This document shows positions 61,907 through 64,000 of a stretch of DNA of 64,000 nt, piece after piece. Numbering within the stretch: position 1 is the stretch's first letter; the number at the start of each line of letters is the position of its first letter. The DNA is taken from positions 62,001 through 126,000 of the forward strand of contig NZ_FNOI01000007.1 of the NCBI RefSeq assembly GCF_900107015.1, written 5' to 3'. The position numbers and the translations under genes were made by a program. Origin of the DNA: Litoreibacter albidus. GTDB taxonomy: Bacteria; Pseudomonadota; Alphaproteobacteria; Rhodobacterales; Rhodobacteraceae. The notes under the pieces were generated by a model. It did not search any database. It saw nothing but the letters and a program-made list of their open reading frames with translations, and was not told where the DNA came from.

Positions 61907-62455
61907 ATGAAAGTACTTGCATTTGCGGCGTCGAACAGCCGCTCATCAATCAACAAGCGCCTCGTGACGCATGCGGCGGAGGTTTTTGCGCAAGAGATCG
62001 ATACGACCGCAGAAACAGAGGTCATTGACCTCAATGACTATGAGTTGCCGATCTATAGTGAGGATCGCGAGGCCGACGGCGGTGTACCGGAACTGGCCAA
62101 GGCGCTTTACGCGAAATTGGGTGAAGCGGACGCGATCCTGATCTCTTATGCGGAGCACAACGGCAACTACTCAGCAGTTTGGAAAAACACATTCGATTGG
62201 ATGTCGCGCATTGATCAAAAGGTCTTTCAAGACAAGCCGATGGTCATCATGGCAACGTCGCCCGGTCAAGGTGGGGGCGGACGCGTTCTGAAGATCGCGG
62301 AAGACTCCATCGGCGTCTTCGGTGCGAAGGTAAAAGGTAGCGTTTCAGTCGCGACCTTCGGCGACAACTTTGACCTAGAGCGTGGGCGATTGACCCATGG
62401 GGAGAGCTCCGCAGCTTTGAAAGCAGCCCTGACGGATCTTCACGCGGCGCTATAG
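61907..62455 (+). CDS. NADPH-dependent FMN reductase
   Basis: A 182-aa flavodoxin-like oxidoreductase. FMN-binding marks are FAASNSRSSINKRLVTHA near the N-terminus and YAEHNGNYSAVWKNTFDWMSR; MATSPGQGGGGRVL completes the pocket. Members reduce quinones, azo dyes or chromate. The ATG at 61907 follows AGAGGG. It stands alone between the gcv operon and the convergent tungstate transporter genes. Confidence 0.9.
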   Translation: MKVLAFAASNSRSSINKRLVTHAAEVFAQEIDTTAETEVIDLNDYELPIYSEDREADGGVPELAKALYAKLGEADAILISYAEHNGNYSAVWKNTFDWMSRIDQKVFQDKPMVIMATSPGQGGGGRVLKIAEDSIGVFGAKVKGSVSVATFGDNFDLERGRLTHGESSAALKAALTDLHAAL

Positions 62456-62458
62456 AAT

Positions 62459-62495
62459 GTGCCCACGCGGCGGATAAATCCCGCCGCGTGGGCAC
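62459..62495. terminator. Bidirectional terminator between FMN reductase and tupA
   Basis: A perfect 15-bp stem (GTGCCCACGCGGCGG with CCGCCGCGTGGGCAC) and a 7-base loop ATAAATC, lying 4 bp after one stop and 9 bp before the other. It serves both convergent genes. Confidence 0.85.
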
Positions 62496-62503
62496 CGCGA
62501 CAA

Positions 62504-63310
62504 CTACTTCGTCGCGTTGAAGGTGAACAGCGTTTCGCCATTGATCTTGTAATCATTGATCAGCGTCTTGGCCGCGTCGCTGACGAGCCAGTCTTCCAGC
62601 TTGAGGGCCAGATCATTCTTCACATGGTCGTGCTTTTCCGGATTTACGGGAATGAATGCGTATTGATTGAATAAAACGGGATCGCCCTCGAACAGGATCG
62701 CAAGACCTGCCTTGTTCCCGAAGTTGAGCCAACTTGCGCGGTCGGACATGATGTGCCCACCCATGCCGGATGCCGTGTTCAACGCCGCACCCATACCCGC
62801 GCCAACCGCGTTGTACCAATCCCCGAAATCCGCCGCGTCAAGATTGGCGCCTGACCACAGAGACAGCTCTTTCTTATGTGTGCCGCTGTCATCGCCACGG
62901 CTCACGAAGGCCACTTCGGCTGACGCCATCTTGGTCATCGCGTCGGTGATGTTTTCAGCGCCCGCGAGACCGGCAGGGTCTCCTTCAGGGCCCACGATGA
63001 TAAAGTCGTTGTACATGATTTCGCGGCGGTGAGTGCCAAAGCCCGCCTCCAGAAATGCCTCTTCAGCTTTGCGCGAGTGAACCAGAATAGCGTCCACGTC
63101 ACCAGCTTCGCCCAAGCGCAGGGCCTGGCCAGTACCAACCACAAGAAGTTGTACATCCAAGCCGGTGTCGGCTTTGATTTCTGGCAGCAGAATGTCTGAC
63201 AGGCCCGAGTTGTGGAACGACGTGGTGACGGCCATTCTCATCGTTTCGGCGACCGCATCAAGCGGTAGGATGGCGGCGGCCGTTGCTGCGATAAATAGTT
63301 TCCGGATCAT
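62504..63310 (-). CDS. tupA: Tungstate ABC transporter substrate-binding protein
   Basis: A 268-aa periplasmic binding protein. A signal peptide ends LDAVAET. The pocket segments are AVTTSFHNSGLSDILLPEI, VGTGQALRLGEAGDVDAILVHSRKAEEAFL and RGDDSGTHKKELSLW, which match TupA rather than ModA. Its start overlaps the stop of the ATPase gene (ATGA). A tungstate (or molybdate) supply would serve formate or aldehyde oxidoreductases encoded elsewhere. The permease (tupB) must lie to the right of the window. Confidence 0.9.
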   Translation of the reverse strand: MIRKLFIAATAAAILPLDAVAETMRMAVTTSFHNSGLSDILLPEIKADTGLDVQLLVVGTGQALRLGEAGDVDAILVHSRKAEEAFLEAGFGTHRREIMYNDFIIVGPEGDPAGLAGAENITDAMTKMASAEVAFVSRGDDSGTHKKELSLWSGANLDAADFGDWYNAVGAGMGAALNTASGMGGHIMSDRASWLNFGNKAGLAILFEGDPVLFNQYAFIPVNPEKHDHVKNDLALKLEDWLVSDAAKTLINDYKINGETLFTFNATK

Positions 63311-64000
63311 ACAATGTCTCCTTTTAGGAATGCGACGGCCTCTGCCGTCTTCGGGGTTGAAAAAAAACTGTCGGCAGTGCCGGTCTCATGCACGCGACCT
63401 TTCAGCATGAAGATTACGCGGGTGGCGAGCCTGCGAGCTTGGCCCAAGTCGTGCGTGGACATGACCAGCGTTCGCCCGACGTCGCGCTCCGCCAAAAGCA
63501 TGGTTTCAATGTCGCGCGTGGCGTGCCCGTCAAGATTGGCGCAAGGTTCATCAAGAAACACCAACTCAGGCTTGGTGATAAGAGCACGAGCTAAGGCGAC
63601 TTTTTGTTTCTCGCCGCCGGACAGGTTTGGGGCGGCTTGGCTCAGGGCGTGCGTCAGCTCAATCCGCGCGGCCCAGTCTTCTGCCATTACGGTGGCCTCA
63701 TCGCGTGATGTGCCACGAAGCTTCAGCGGATAGATTAGGTTGTCGCGCAAGGACCGGCGCATCATGATCGGGTGCTGCGAAACAAAGGCCTGCGCATCCC
63801 GTGCGGCGACGGTTGGCACCGCATAGTTGATGCTGCCAGAGCTGAGGCGCTGCAACCCATGCATTGCGCGCATAAGCGTCGTTTTACCAGCGCCATTTGG
63901 GCCAAGCACAATGGTAAGGTCACCAGCGTCCAAACTAAGATCAATCGGGCCGATCAGCGTTTTGCCGCGACGGCGCACGCAGACATCACGCAGCTTGAGG
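63307..64000 (-). CDS. tupC: Tungstate ABC transporter ATPase (partial, N-terminus outside window)
   Basis: ATPase partner of TupA. The frame stays open past the right edge: LKLRDVCVRRRGKTLIGPIDLSL precedes the GTG that could be read as a start at 63978, so the true start is beyond 64000. Walker A is GPNGAGKTT, the signature LSGGEKQKVALARAL, Walker B LVFLDEPCANLD, and the switch His in MSTHDLGQA. It overlaps tupA by 4 bp. Confidence 0.9.
   Translation of the reverse strand, partial: LKLRDVCVRRRGKTLIGPIDLSLDAGDLTIVLGPNGAGKTTLMRAMHGLQRLSSGSINYAVPTVAARDAQAFVSQHPIMMRRSLRDNLIYPLKLRGTSRDEATVMAEDWAARIELTHALSQAAPNLSGGEKQKVALARALITKPELVFLDEPCANLDGHATRDIETMLLAERDVGRTLVMSTHDLGQARRLATRVIFMLKGRVHETGTADSFFSTPKTAEAVAFLKGDIV

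Overview
The window is a chromosomal segment of an alphaproteobacterium, most likely a marine Rhodobacterales (Roseobacter-group) strain. That placement is an inference from gene content: a tandem glycine riboswitch before gcvTHP, a PedH/ExaF-type alcohol-oxidation locus, a DavAB lysine pathway, type I secretion genes with Asn-rich partners, many uptake ABC transporters, and protein-level resemblance to roseobacter-type families. No rRNA, tRNA, CRISPR array, transposase or prophage gene was seen. Coding density is high and ATGA/TAATG overlaps are common, so most genes sit in operons.

Layout. (1) 1-3630: RND efflux pump (transporter cut by the window edge) with its membrane-fusion partner, minus strand. 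(2) 3732-6612: a VOC protein divergent from a LysR regulator, then creatinase. (3) 6639-13947, minus strand: a type I secretion membrane-fusion protein and ABC ATPase, a 669-aa repeat protein, and a 576-aa Gln/Asn/Gly-rich low-complexity protein. (4) An 820-bp non-coding regulatory region, then 14772-20972, plus strand: LuxR-type regulator, HEPN-like protein, UDP-glucuronate decarboxylase, UDP-glucose epimerase, membrane glycosyltransferase and a GH26-like hydrolase. This looks like a polysaccharide locus. Regions 3 and 4 together look like a matrix/biofilm island with both a protein arm and a polysaccharide arm.

(5) 21230-35373: a large PQQ alcohol-oxidation locus. It holds a NosR-like flavo-iron-sulfur membrane protein with its flavin transferase ApbE, a MxaJ/XoxJ-like binding protein, cytochrome c PedF, a quinoprotein-associated ABC system with a YVTN propeller, a TauT-type ABC transporter whose permease lies 9 kb from its ATPase and binding protein, and a quinoprotein alcohol dehydrogenase. 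The dehydrogenase carries the Asp-x-Asp signature of lanthanide-dependent enzymes. (6) 35497-37981: davA-davB, the first two steps of the 5-aminovalerate route of lysine breakdown.

(7) 37987-51500: a catabolic island made of a hydantoinase, FCD-GntR regulator, VOC protein, Dpp-type peptide/opine ABC transporter, a second binding-protein homologue without a signal peptide, an ATZ/TRZ amidohydrolase, an Asp/hydantoin racemase-like protein, a DapA-like lyase and an SDR. Its substrate is unknown, but cyclic amides or N-carbamoyl compounds are the natural guess. Two intergenic regions in it carry heptamers spaced 11 bp apart that look like GntR operators. (8) 51526-56984: LacI regulator divergent from a UgpBAEC-type transporter. 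(9) 57096-61677: tandem glycine riboswitch and gcvT-gcvH-gcvP. Creatinase makes sarcosine, which can feed glycine into this system, although no sarcosine oxidase lies in the window. (10) 61907-64000: an FMN reductase and the tungstate transporter genes tupA and tupC (tupC cut by the window edge).
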